From: Ypsolopha sequella
Lineage: Eukaryota > Arthropoda > Insecta > Lepidoptera > Ypsolophidae
Direction of reading: 5' to 3'
DNA: 64,000 bases
Assembly (NCBI GenBank): GCA_934047225.1
Contig: CAKOHE010000100.1
Location: forward strand, 1 to 64,000
Position 1 is the first letter of the stretch, and each line of letters opens with the position of its first letter. Positions 11,097 to 22,096 of this stretch are shown piece by piece. Position numbers and translations under genes: made by a program. The notes beneath the pieces were generated by a model. That model saw only the letters and a program-made list of their open reading frames with translations. It did not search any database and was not told the origin of the DNA.

Positions 11097-12060
11097 ATGT
11101 CTGCCATGCAGCCTCGTATGCTATCTCTGCCATGCCTCGTATGTTATCTCTGCCATGCAGCCTCATATGCTATCTCTGTCATGCAGCCTCGTATGCTATC
11201 TCTGCCATGCAGCCTCGTATGCTATCTCTGTCATGCATCCTCGTATGCTATCTCTGCCATGCATCCATGTATGCTAACTCTGCCATGCAGCCTCGTATGC
11301 TATCTCTGTCATGCAGCCTCGTATGCTATCTCTGCCATGCAGCCTCGTATGCTATCTCTGTCATGCAGCCTCGTATGCTATCTCTGTCATGCAGCTACGT
11401 ATGCTATCTCTGCCATGCAGCCTCGTATGCTATCTCTGTCATGCAGCCTCGTATGCTATCTCTGCCATGCAGCCTCGTATGCTATCTCTGTCATGCAGCC
11501 TCGTATGCTATCTCTGCCATGCATCCATGTATGCTAACTCTGCCATGCAGCCTCGTATGCTATCTCTGTCATGCAGCCTCGTATGCTATCTCTGTCATGC
11601 AGCCTCGTATGCTATCTCTACCATGCAGCCTCGTATGCTATCTCTGCCATGCAGCCTCGTATGCTATCTCTGTCATGCAGCCTCGTATGCTATCTCTGCC
11701 CTGCAGCTACGTATGCTATCTCTGTCACGCAGCCTCGTATGCTATCTCTGTTACGCAGCCTCGTATGCTATCTCTGCCATGCAGCTACGTATGCTATCTC
11801 TGTCACGCAGCCTCGTATGCTATCTCTGTCACGCAGCCTCGTATGCTATCTCTGTCACGCAGCCTCGTATGCTATCTCTGCCATGCAGCCTCGTATGCTA
11901 TCTCTGCCATGCAGCTACGTATGCTATCTCTGCCATGCAGCCTCGTATGCTATCTCTGCCATGCAGCCTCGTATGCTATCTCTGCCATGCAGCCTCGTAT
12001 GCTATCTCTGCCATGCAGCTACGTATGCTATCTCTGCCATGCAGCCACGTATGCTACATT
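11097..12060 (+). repeat. 26-bp minisatellite, about 37 units
   Basis: Tandem units built around CAGCCTCGTATGCTATCTCT. Variants CAGCTACG, CATCCTCG and CATCCATG recur, as do TGCCATG/TGTCATG/TGTCACG, hinting at higher-order groups. Because 26 is not a multiple of 3 and the plus strand of the unit lacks stops in all phases, all three plus frames are open. Translation gives a 26-residue cycle (CHAASYAISAMQPRML...). I treat this as a satellite and not as a gene: no splice sites, signal peptide or partner gene is evident. Confidence 0.9.
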
Positions 12061-12319
12061 TGCATTTTGAATAAGAATTAACTCGTAAATTACGGACAGT
12101 TAGGCTGAACAGCTAAGACCGTTTTTTCCTGAGCTTTGAGTGAAAAATATCCAGCGCTTTTTCTAATTTATTACATCTTGAGCTATGGGTGTTATAACTA
12201 ATAACGTAATAACAAAACAATCAAGTCACATGGCAAAGCTTAAGAAAACTGTATTAAAACTGTTTAAACACACATACAAGACAATGCCATCTTATTAAAT
12301 TTTTGTTGTTTTCGTATTA

Positions 12320-12545
12320 CAAGACGCCCCACATGTATATATATATATGTGTATATATGTATATATATTACAATAGTAATTCATGAAACTCATGCAGGGT
12401 GCAGGTGCAGCCTATTGCGACAAATACTTGTGTCCCAATGGCTCTAATTATTTCATAGTTCATTGAGTTAGACAAATATGCAGAAAAATATTAAAATATA
12501 TATTTTTTTTTATATATACTCGTACTATTTATAAAATATATATAT
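12320..12545. repeat. AT-rich microsatellite tracts
   Basis: (TA)n/(TATG)n runs at about 12335-12368 and 12497-12545, the second directly abutting the truncated transposase. Confidence 0.6.
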
Positions 12546-12547
12546 AA

Positions 12548-13506
12548 CCACCACACCGCAGCACTATCCTTGGGGCTGTACAGCGGTTCCGGGAGTATGG
12601 CAACTTCCGCCCACCAATCCTGGGAGGTGGCAGGCCTCGTCTCGCACCCAGTTTTGAAGAAGAGGTTCTATAATTTACTGACGCCAATCCTGAGGCTAGC
12701 ACCCGAGACGCCGCTGATGTGGTTGGGGTCAGCCAGTACTTCGCCTGGAGGCTACTGCGGGATGAAGACATGCACCCCTTTCATTTTCTTCGGGTGCAGG
12801 AGTTGGAGACACGGGACTGCGAGCCGCGGGTCCAGTTCTCCCAGTGGCTTCTTGACGATACCACGCGCAACATCTTGTGGACTGACGAGTCCACTTTTAC
12901 TCGCATAGGGTTGTATTACATCCACAACCAACACTATTGGACCGTCAGGAATCCTAAGAAGGTGAGGCCTGACCACTTCCAGCGGCGTTTCAGCCTAAAC
13001 GTTTGGGCTGGAGTGCTTGGAACTCGCGTGTTGGGTCCAGTGTTCTTGCCTCGTCTGAACGGTGAAACCTACCTTCAGCTGCTGCAGGACGTTGAGGTGA
13101 TGTTAGAGGATGTGCCGCTCCGCGACATGACGAACTTTTACTTCCAACATGATGGAGCTCCCGCGCATTACCACCGCCAAGTGCGCGAATACCTGGACGC
13201 CACGTACGAAGATCCTCATCTCGGAACTCCGCGCTGGATCGGTCGTGGAGGGCCCGTGGCATGGCCGCCACGCTCGCCGGACCTGCGCCGCTAGATTTTT
13301 ATCTGTGGGGCCGGGTAAAAGACTTAGTTTACGGCCATGGTGGCCACATGATCGCCAGCCAAGAAGAGCTGCGTGAAAAAATCGCGAGTGCTTTCGATGT
13401 TGTGCGTCGTGATGAACAGCAACTACGTCGCGTCCAGGCTCACATTTTACGCCGTGCTGCTGTTTGTGTAGAACGTGGCGGGCTGCATTTTCAGCAGTTG
13501 GTGTAA
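12548..13506 (+). pseudogene. Tc1/mariner-superfamily transposase, 5'-truncated and broken
   Basis: DDE transposase fossil. The helix-turn-helix part (VQRFREYGNFRPP, from 12575) is in frame with the catalytic core but cut by a TAA at 12671-12673. The core has WTDES with Asp codon 12884-12886, QHDGAP with Asp 13151-13153, and RSPD with Asp 13280-13282. One base is lost just after that, near 13286, moving PLDFYLWG and the C-terminus to another frame, which ends at 13506. Forty-two residues separate the second and third Asp, more than in classical mariners (34). The sequence resembles the large insect group with the GAPAH, RWIGRGGP and SPDL.PLDF signatures. The 5' end stops abruptly in AT-rich DNA and no terminal repeats are visible. 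Confidence 0.85.
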
Positions 13507-13525
13507 ACAATAAATGTGTTTGTGT

Positions 13526-13616
13526 AAATAACTGTCTCTAACTCCGTGTAAATAACTCAGTGTAAATAACTTAGTGTAAATAACTCAGTGTAAATACCTA
13601 ACTCCGTGCAAATAAC
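13526..13616 (+). repeat. Short tandem repeat (about 15 bp, GTGTAAATAACTC)
   Basis: Five or six degenerate units of AACTCAGTGTAAAT follow the transposase stop codon directly, probably grown from its 3' UTR. Confidence 0.7.
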
Positions 13617-13945
13617 TTTTAATTTTTGACTGTACATAACACAGAACAATTCTTGTACACACCTATCATTGTACATACCCAGTTGATCCTTTTAAACACG
13701 CCAGTTTATCCCTAATTTTAGAACCTGTCCTAAATAATCACACCTAGGCTTTTACTATGCCTAGGCGATAAATTGCCAGTCCAAAGCCTGAAAAGTGTGA
13801 TGGAAAGAATTACCTGGATATGCAGTGAATACCTATCTACGAAAATGAAGATTTTATGTTTTCGCCGTGTTTGGTAAGTTGCATTTACCAATCTGATCTA
13901 CTGTAGTTTTGTTTGACCATAGCGTGCGCCGACGGGACGCTGCCC

Positions 13946-13959
13946 GTTGCCATAGTAAC
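13946..13959. promoter_or_regulatory. X-box-like motif (possible RFX site)
   Basis: GTTGCCATAGTAAC fits the RFX consensus RYYNYY-2-RRNRAC at every position. It lies in a small GC-rich island 40 bp from the Transib insertion. No gene start is visible next to it, so function is speculative. Confidence 0.3.
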
Positions 13960-14379
13960 CATGCCGTTGCTAGGCATCGCGGCGTGGCGCCGGCGGCGCA
14001 CAGTGTTCGAAATGCTATAATTACGGGCTCACTTTGTATTTCCCTACACAAACCCTAGTAAAAAAGATGTACACATACATAAACTTACATCTGTGTTCCA
14101 GCGGGGTAGGTATGAAACCACATATTGCCATCTGCTACGATCCTGTCACACCTCTTTAGATTTGTGTACCTAGTCATGTATATTCACACACATAGTCACG
14201 TCTGTCTCTCAGAAGGGAAGGGAATCTTAGACTTTCATAAGCTACGATCCTGCCACACCTCTTTCATTTCTTTCACATTCTTCAATTGAGTGAGATAAAC
14301 TCTTCTTTTCAAAGTTCTTTTGACTTGATCCTTCTTTACATATTATTTCAACCAAATTAAATAAAAAATAAATACATTG

Positions 14380-15933
14380 TCACGACATGAATCCACGAGG
14401 GAGTGTCAGAGGTGTTCCCAGTGTGAACTGTGATAATGTGTTCACGACTTTGCCATCTACCATTGTTTGTACTAACACATGGTTTACCTGTACACTTTTT
14501 CCACTCACATTTATTGCGGTTGGTTTTAGCGCAGGAATTTGACTTGCAACGTGCTCTTTTTCCTTTTTAGTTGTTTCTTGGTTCTCCTTCATATGCTGAA
14601 AATGGAGTGGCAGACAAAAGCGCGTTGATGAAGCTCAAGGATTGGACCATATTATCACCTGTTCGTTTTCCAGTCTTGCGGACATTTGTAGTGGCACAAC
14701 TGCGGTAACGAGAATGTCACTGTCCACTGTTTCCGTGGAGTTCTCTGCAAATATTTGCTTATATGTGGAATGGCCAGAGCTGCCATCAAAGCCCCACTTA
14801 TATTTCATTTCAAGTTGTGTCTCATCGGTTACTACGCATGTTGAAACTTCATTTTGGACAATTGCAAGTCTTTTTGTAGCGTGGTCTAAATGGCTCTGCA
14901 ACGGTACTTCTGCTGATATCTCAGATAATATGATATTTTATGGATAGCATTCCTTTTTTGCTTGGAGGAGGTTATCATACGACGGATAAATATCACAGTT
15001 TCTAAGTTTGGTGCCTTTTTTTATTTCTTTGTACTGTGCCACAGTTAGCTTCGCATTTATGAATAAAGCCAACGCTTCTTGTGGAGTGTATGGGCGTATC
15101 TTAGGTTTTATTTGTTTAATTTTTTTGATGGTTCTAATGGTTCCCGGGCTAGATAAAACAACTTTTTTCAAGACTGCAGCAACATTCCTTTTCCCTTTCT
15201 TCATGAAGCTCGTTTGAGTAGCTTGTACAAGTTCTTCCGGAGAGTGAGTGGTCAACAATAACTTTGTACGCCTTTTCTTCGTTGAAGTGCTCGTTGCAGA
15301 AAATTCTTTCTTTCGACGAGCAAGCATAGGTGTTGATGACGTGGATGGTGCTGGTTCTGTGATATCTGGGCAATGCTGTTGTACATCAGGCCATATTACA
15401 AGGATGTCTTTAGATAGCCACTCTGCGTATTTGAATAGAAATTAATCCTTTTTACGGGTAGCTTTCTTATACCGCGTCAAGAAGTTGTTAGAAAATAACG
15501 AAACCTTGGTCATCACTGCTTCTTTCGATGCACCAGGTATCGCTGAACAGATAAGCTCTACCATCTGTCTTCGTGCATTGGTAGTATTCGCTTGAGAAGC
15601 AAGTTTATTTTCCCAAAGAAACTCCACCAACTGTAGGCGACTGAATCCCGCACGGTTTGAACCTAAGAACAAAATAATAAATTAAGCTAACTTTCGCAGA
15701 TTTTCGCAATTACAGCATAGTATTAATTTAAAGGTACATAAGTGTACTACATCATTAAACAAAAATTAGAGTGAAACAAAAAATACTTTTTTTTTGGCGC
15801 TCTAAGTTATACCAACAAGGCAAAAAAAAAAGACATTTATTTGTGTGTTATGTTAAAAATGTCCCTATAATTAGCCAAACCACAAATATAAATAAAAAAT
15901 ATGTAAATACATACCTGAAGAAGCAGTCGTCAT
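14380..15933 (-). pseudogene. RAG1/Transib-like transposase, stop-broken and C-terminally deleted
   Basis: Minus-strand transposase. A probable first exon starts at ATG 15933-15931 and ends at 15915 before GTATGT. The second begins at 15662 after TTCTTAG, and the join keeps phase. From 15662 to 14380 one frame runs without any frameshift but with in-frame stops at 15442-15444, 14938-14940 and 14635-14637. Landmarks: KWGFDGSSGHS with Asp codon 14785-14787; a WSNP...STRFCLPL segment; and TMVDGK with Asp codon 14455-14457. The two Asp are 110 residues apart, against 108 for D600 and D708 in mouse RAG1, and the segment between them also resembles RAG1 in layout. The region that should carry the third catalytic acid (Glu) is missing: only 380 non-coding bp remain before the left end. 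Assignment rests on this plus the terminal repeats. Confidence 0.8.
15663..15914 (-). other. Inferred intron in the transposase
   Basis: Donor CAG|GTATGT and acceptor TTCTTAG|GT bracket 252 bp. Joining them gives a 7-residue N-terminus continuous with the long frame. Inferred from splice signals and phase only. Confidence 0.5.
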
Positions 15934-16714
15934 TTTGACACCAAACAAAAAATTCTGACACTTCGGTAAGTACTAGAAAACCACTGATAAACACGACCGT
16001 CTGATAGCTGCGAATGCACGCGACTGATTGAGTCCGGGCATTGCTCCTATTCATCGATGTGATTAGTGTTGTATTCGTGGGCCATTATTTTCCAAAATCA
16101 GAATTTGGTGTGACCGACTACCTGGCTTGCCAATTAACATGTTTACATTAAAATCGAAGAGATAGCTGTTTTAGCCTTAATGAGCCCGTAATTATAGCAT
16201 TTCGAACACTGTGCGGCGGCGGCTTGATTGATGTTTTGATCGCGCGCACGTGTGGTTCACGCACACAGACATAGCTTGGCGCGTGATGGCGAAGCGTAAC
16301 AACAAGGCACACAGAGATGCGTGAATGTTTTTGTTAGTTTCCCAAACTTTTTTCGTATGTTAATTTACTGATGCAAAATTATGGTAGCGTATCCACCTGA
16401 AACTTTTTAGTTGCAGTATTTTACTGTTACATTACATCCTGAAAAAATTTGGGCTTTCACTCACTTACCTTATCTGATCCACCTGAAACTTCACATGTGC
16501 ACTCTCTATTACCTACTGACACTCCCATAAAAAATCCGGCGGTTGGTTAAATTTCACCTTGTATATTTATTTTAAAAAAAATGCCCTTCAGCAGTAAGCA
16601 GACAATTTGATTTGATTATTGTTCTTTACCGTATTTCCTTTACCATAAATAAAGTTATATTATCTCGTCACTTCTTTTACCTATCGATATTTATGAGTAA
16701 TCAGTGAACCCTGC

Positions 16715-16874
16715 GGGTCTACCGCGTAATTCTGATTTTCATCAACATCAACTTGAGAATGAAATTTGTCGTGCGTGCGACGACCCCGCCTAACATGCCA
16801 TCTCTTTTGCACGCGTAGAATTTCACATGCATTTGCTTGAAGTTGATACAAATGAGAATTACGCGGTAGAGCCC
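16715..16874. repeat. Foldback element
   Basis: Imperfect 55-bp arms: GGGTCTACCGCGTAATTCT on the left against AGAATTACGCGGTAGAGCCC on the right. No coding. Confidence 0.65.
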
Positions 16875-17200
16875 CTGCTCTTGGTAATATTTCATGGTTA
16901 CTTACACTTCCTTCAAAGGCTTCAATTTCTTCAAGTTTTGTGATATATTATATGGGCACTCAACTTCATTATTGCAAAATCAGCAAAGTATGAGGTATTT
17001 ACTTCGTTACTATACTATAGGTACTTTCTCTACGTTTACAATAAAGTGTGTAAGTGTGTTATCACGTTACATTTTTAAGCGGCTGCAACAGCAGCGGGAA
17101 TTTGAGAGCTTGTTCGAATTCGTATTCTATTTATTTTATTGAGTTCGGTAAGTCGTCCGTTCCCTGCATGTAACTATTATTACGTACAAAAGTGATATGG

Positions 17201-17730
17201 TACGTTCACACGCACGCGTTTAACTCGACATTCAACGTGCACATTCACATTCACGAGCGTGTAAACGGTACGCCCGAGCCCGTGAACGCGCCTGTGAACG
17301 TGAATGCCGCGAATCGGGCGAGTGTCGGTTTTTTGGCAAAGTTCAAAGGATGAATGTGCGGGCGCCCGGTGACTGTTTAAACGCGCGCGAGCAGTCAGTC
17401 TCTCCCGCGCTTTCGCGACGAGTGGATCTTCAACGTTGCTAAGAAAGTCGCTACGATCGGAGATTACAACATGGCGGAATGGTCAAACGAGACAATTTTG
17501 CAGTCTTTTTCTCCGTCGTTCATCATTTTGTTTCTTTTTCCAATAAAAATAAGTTAAGCCAAAGGATATGGCAGCAACAACACCGAGATCCTCGCTGCCC
17601 GCCATGCTGGCACTGACTGACACGACGACGTGCGTGTGAACAGCTTGAATTTCCGCCGGCCCGGGACGGGCTGCATGCCGTGCAGCCCGCCAGGCAGCCC
17701 GCCGGGCTGCACGGCGCGCGTGTGAACGTA
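17201..17730. mobile_element. Candidate non-autonomous element with TACGTTCACACGC ends
   Basis: TACGTTCACACGCACG at 17201 is mirrored at 17715-17730. The GC-rich interior contains, on the minus strand, a short frame (about 17610-17480) with a hydrophobic stretch followed by WKKKQNDERRRKR, reminiscent of the basic N-terminus of PIF/Harbinger-type proteins. No catalytic domain is present and I see no clear target duplication. Class assignment is tentative. Confidence 0.35.
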
Positions 17731-17736
17731 GCAATA

Positions 17737-17866
17737 AATGTTGAGCCCTGTCGCCGTACTTCGGGCACAAATGAACCAACCGCAAGGAGCAGTCCGTTCC
17801 GCGGGGATTGAACCCACGACCTCTAGGTTTGCAGAGGAGCGCTCTAGCGCGGTCAAGATGATTTAT
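17737..17866 (-). mobile_element. tRNA-derived SINE
   Basis: On the minus strand a Pol III A-box-like segment (CGCGCTAGAGCG) and a B box (GGTTCAATCCC) are correctly spaced. They are followed by a body ending TTTGTGCCCGAAGTACGGC. The same body end (TTTGTGCCCAAAGTACGGC) occurs in the SINE at 22.1 kb, so both belong to one family. Confidence 0.7.
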
Positions 17867-18062
17867 TTTGATCCACCCTTTTTGGTAGATTAGTTTTGTC
17901 TTAGAGCTAGAGACTAACCAGCAACTTTTAGCCTCTGTGTCAAAGATTGATATTATTTTAAGGATTCTAATGTATTTATTATATTTTAAGCTCTAAATGT
18001 GTGCTTTATGTGTTTTTTTGTAAGAGGCATTGAATAAAGTTTTTATCTATCTATCTGTCTAT
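17867..18062 (+). mobile_element. LINE 3' tail
   Basis: Non-coding segment ending GCATTGAATAAAGTTTTTATC followed by (TATC)n/(TGTC). The polyadenylation signal and tetranucleotide tail mark the 3' end of a severely truncated LINE. Confidence 0.55.
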
Positions 18063-19080
18063 AATTATTACATGACGACATAATCTGTTACTAGTTTAAT
18101 AAATCACTTACAACATCTGCAATAGAGTCATTTAAAAAGAAAAAAATATTCAATTAGTCCATTTATCCCACCTTACATAGACTGGGTGCCATTACTGCCA
18201 TTGCAAAACTCTTCGAAAGACTTAAATACCTTAATGATATTTTCCTTTGCAACGTTATAACAATGTTTAACAGTACCTCAAAGATTACCCAATATAACTT
18301 TGCTGGTCTTTAAAACCTTATGCTCCTTACAGAGATGCATAATTCCCGTGTCTCAGTGACAAATGAAAGATTTTCTTTGTTATTGTTCAATGTTCATCCC
18401 GTTGCATCATCGTGGGATATTTGACGGTAAACGAAAGATGACAACTGACGGGACCCCATGAGAACTACCTATTTCATATTTGTGGTTTTTGCGACATATT
18501 GATTGATTCACCAAGAACTTTGACAAGTGGACGGAGTATGTATAAAGAACGAGTAAAAGCTTTCAAAATGCGTATGTTGTTCTAAATTAAGTAATTTACA
18601 TCCTGGTCGCATCGATTCAATACATCAGCGGCTTGCGATTCGACTATGCGACACAGATTTAAATGAACGTGGAATGTATTATTGTGTATGTAGATCTTAG
18701 AGTGGACTGTAGTATGTAGATGCTGGGACGAATGGTTTGTAGAAGCAGAAGCTGAATTAAACACCAAGACTTTACTAGGTTGAAGAATACTATATTGAGC
18801 AAATAGATACAGAGAGCACACACGTACGGATGGTACCAAATTATAAAATGTTATGTGTCAGATAACTGTAAACTGACAAGTCACTGAGTGAGTTGAATGA
18901 ACTTAAGTTGGTGTTGCCAACATTATAATATACTAATAATAATAGTGCTAAAATGAAGCGCAACAATATCATAATTTATAATATCTATAGGCTTAAAGCA
19001 GAACTAGCGCCTCCTTATATTGTGAAACGTCGCAATGTCAAGCACCCTCCATATAGTGGTGCAGCTATGATAAAAAAACC
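18063..19080. other. No recognisable gene
   Basis: Moderately AT-rich DNA. I find no protein motif, repeat ending or RNA gene that I can support. Confidence 0.4.
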
Positions 19081-19414
19081 GCAAATCGATGTACAGGATA
19101 GCCATTTGGTACACGGGTACTTTGGGTTAGCTCCTACCTACCTGGAGGAGCCCAAACTTGGTATGTTTTAAAAATATTTCTTGGATTTTTAGAAAACAGG
19201 TGGCCGAAAAGTAATGCTGTAGTATATCTTTAGAACCGGCTCATGAACCCCTTTCATTTGATATCAAACTAGATGAGTTTTAGAAAAAAAAAACAATTCC
19301 CATACTTACAAAAAATTGATGACGTCATTACCCCGCCCCCCTAAGTGCTCAAAATTATTTTTTTAACCCAAAGTACCCGTGTATCAAATGGCTATCCTGT
19401 ACATCGATTTGCAG
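19081..19414. repeat. Foldback element with about 50-bp arms
   Basis: GCAAATCGATGTACAGGATA at 19081 is mirrored by TATCCTGTACATCGATTTGC ending 19413, continuing to the ACCCAAAGTACCCGTGTA segment. The 72-codon frame 18953-19171 overlaps the left arm and shows no family resemblance. Confidence 0.75.
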
Positions 19415-19763
19415 TTTTCTGTCAATATTTGCTTTGTGTACATGTTCCACCAATAGAAGCACCCTCGCGCTCACGTTGCACGACCGTTTCGCACTTTACA
19501 TCGGTATGCTGCAACAGCGCCATCTATTGATAAAAACAGAACACCTGATGAGCGCAAGCAAACAATGCTTTCAGAACCGCTACTGTAAAAGCTGATTGGG
19601 CATGATAAATTCTGTAGACAGGGAGGGTCTGCACTGTCACAGTTCAACGTGCTGCCGATAGATGTCACTGCTATAATAACACAGAACTCTGAGTAAGGGG
19701 GGTACAGAAAAACATTGCGCAAAATATCTTATTTCGGAATTAAAAATATTAAAACAACATCAG

Positions 19764-19994
19764 CCCCCCTATTCTGTATCTTAAGTTGCCAACTGCACGA
19801 GGTGCCTATCATCAAAAACATAGCTAAAAACCGAAATTTCAAAATTGCCTTTAGTGGGTATTGAACTATTAACAATCTGTGTCGTCACTTCAAGTGCGAA
19901 AATATCCTTAGGACATCGGAATTCGATAGTATATCTATGTTTTTGATGATAGACACCCAGTCCAGAAGGCAATTAGAGATACACAATAGGCCCG
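19764..19994. repeat. Foldback MITE-like element
   Basis: TGCCTATCATCAAAAACATAG (about 19802) pairs with CTATGTTTTTGATGATAG (about 19935), and CCCCTATTCTGTATC with GATACACAATAGG. No coding. Confidence 0.65.
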
Positions 19995-20536
19995 CAGGTC
20001 ATATTTTTTATTGGTACTTATTGAAAACCAAGGTTTACATCGTATGCCTCTATATTATATTAAATCAATTAAAGTTTTGGGTAGTTATAATATAAGTAAT
20101 CCATGTAAATAATTCTGATGTCAAAAAATTCAATTATTACTTGTTCAACACATTAGTTTAGAAAAGGTTCCGCCCGCGCACACCGGCAATCAGCCTATAT
20201 CACGTAAACATATAAAAATAGACAGATTGTATTGGTAGAAGGAACTCATCTGGACCAACAAGGTCAGAGTGTCGATAAGAGGGCACAATTTTATTCATAT
20301 CGCTGGCACAGTTACTATTCAATACATCATGTTTGCTTATCGGAAGGTTGCAGTTGCATATAATACATTTGTCTACTTGTCCCATATAGTCCATCTGCTT
20401 TTACATAATTTTATGTTAATTCTAGAGGTATCATAACATAATTTATGAAAATATACTTACTACTATTATGACAATTATAGCATATTCTTTCCTACTTCAT
20501 TTTTAAAATATCGTAATCTCTTGAAATTCTTCCGTT

Positions 20537-20993
20537 TTGTCACTGAATACGCTGCATGGTAACTGAAATAAGATATTTTATAGCACACCGTGCGTAAAAT
20601 GACCACTTTACTGCGCGTGCGTAAAGTCGGCATTTTCCGCACTTGTACTATAATAAATTATACGAAACTCGTGCGAGAAACTTTTTCTCGACTCGTGTGA
20701 TTGCAGCACTCGCCTTCGGCTCGTGCCGCAAACTCACACTCGTCAGAAAACGTTTCATCGCTCTCGTATCGTAATGTACTATTGTCTCTAAATACGTTGC
20801 ATGGTAATTAAAATAAGATATTTTGTCTCGAAATAGGTACGTTGCATGCTAATTAAAATAAGATATTTTGTCTCTAAATACGTTGCATGGTAATTAAAAT
20901 AAGATATTTTGTCTCTAAATACGTTGCATGGTAATTAAAATAAGATATTTTGTCTCTAAATACGTTGCATGGTAATTAAAATAAGATATTTTT
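20537..20993 (+). repeat. 41-bp tandem repeat with one displaced unit
   Basis: Five units of GTCTCTAAATACGTTGCATG plus GTAATTAAAATAAGATATTT occupy 20784-20993. The second unit has a GT-rich insertion (AAATAGGTACG). A diverged sixth unit (CACTGAATACGCTGCATGG) lies alone at 20537-20580. The 200 bp between contain hairpin-forming CTCGTGCGAGAAACTTTTTC sequence. Confidence 0.8.
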
Positions 20994-21764
20994 TGTAAGA
21001 AATATGTGATTTTGAAGGACGACAACAGCCGGCAGGGAATCCATCACTGTCACAACACCTCTCAAGATTTACGTTGATGACGTGTTATGATCGCGGACTT
21101 GATCCGAAGAACGCTGATTACGTTCTAAGGGACGGAAACATCGTGACTCAAATGAGCCAAAATCATTCAGAATTATTTCAACATTTAAATTTATTTAAAT
21201 TACAATAAATCACTAAGGTTAATGTTTTCCATGCTGATCTTTATTAACTATGTTTGCTTGCTGTAAATATGTATTTATAGATATAAAACTGAAGCCAGTT
21301 TTGAGAAAAATTTAAAAACCATCCCTAAAAGTGTAAAAAATTAATCTATTGTGTAATTAAATTACCCAATTAAGTAACTCGTTTTGCAAAAAAAAAAAAG
21401 CCTTAAAAACATATATTTAAGTTTTATATTGATCAGAAATATAACTAAGCTTAATTTATGCAAAAAATTCTTAGGAAATCTACTAATACAATTATTAAAA
21501 TTTTGATGAGTAATACTCGTATATTTCTGTCCCATTCCTCAGATGCGTGCGTCTTTACGATTTATCTAATTATTTCCGCTTGAATTTAGCCTCACACTGA
21601 CATAAATTTTAGTTTTGGCTTTACCTGAGTACCAAATTTTTATATACTTTGCTGTATGTATGTGATGATGAATGATACACCTACCAAATAGTAAATTTGT
21701 TACGGTAAACCATATTACATACCGGGGCTGGGTCTATCCCAATGTTTTTTTAACTTAGTCCATC
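20994..21764. other. No recognisable gene
   Basis: AT-rich stretch without supportable coding or structured elements. Confidence 0.4.
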
Positions 21765-22085
21765 AATCCATCCATCAGCCTGGTTCATCCACAGCTGTAC
21801 ATAAGTCTTTCCAAGATTTCGCCTCACTGGGCAAGTGGGTAGGTGAACGTGGTGCCAAAACTCTCACACTAGTGACGCCGCAGCTCGTCACCAATCTGTT
21901 TTATAATAAGGGCCAACAACTGGGGATGGATATCCCGCCATCGATCGGTTCCAGGCATCTCGGGCCACCTGGTTGTGCCTGTTTGAGAGCTGTCCTCTAT
22001 ACTCATACCCGAATAACTCCGGGGTTTTACTCTTCGAGTAAGATGTTGCTACCTCCACAGTCGAACCCGGTATCAGCTCTACCAC
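21765..22085 (+). mobile_element. SINE-like retroposon, copy 1
   Basis: Begins with an ATC/CATC-rich head (CATCAATCCATCCATCAGCC) and ends CAGCTCTACCACC. The same family occurs at 32551-32826 and, truncated, at 41515-41625. Shared internal blocks include the GCC(T/A)GGTTC.TCCAC start and a GTCGA.CCCGG.ATCAGCTC end. No coding. Confidence 0.65.
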
Positions 22086-22096
22086 CTTCCATTTGT

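Larger units (their letters stand above)
13994..16218. mobile_element. Transib (RAG1-related) transposon with complete ends
   Basis: Element 13999-16213 (2,215 bp). Its terminal inverted repeats are 33 bp and perfect (13999-14031 and 16181-16213), beginning CACAGTGTTCGAAATGC. The 5-bp direct repeats CGGCG flank it exactly (13994-13998, 16214-16218). CAC-initial ends and a GC-rich 5-bp duplication define the Transib superfamily, from which RAG1 derives. The first seven bases equal the consensus recombination-signal heptamer; no nonamer is visible at 12- or 23-bp spacing. The minus strand holds a decayed transposase with its C-terminus deleted, so this copy is non-autonomous. Two direct repeats of GCTACGATCCTG.CACACCT (about 14137 and 14243) lie near the left end. 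Confidence 0.9.

Noticed and set aside
11030..12081. Long Cys-rich protein frames (346, 256 and 167 codons)
   Set aside because: They are phase-shifted readings of one 26-bp minisatellite. All plus frames are open for arithmetic reasons, and no gene signals surround them.
13999..14050. Full recombination signal (heptamer plus nonamer) in the Transib end
   Set aside because: No A-rich nonamer occurs at 12- or 23-bp spacing from CACAGTG, so only the heptamer is claimed.
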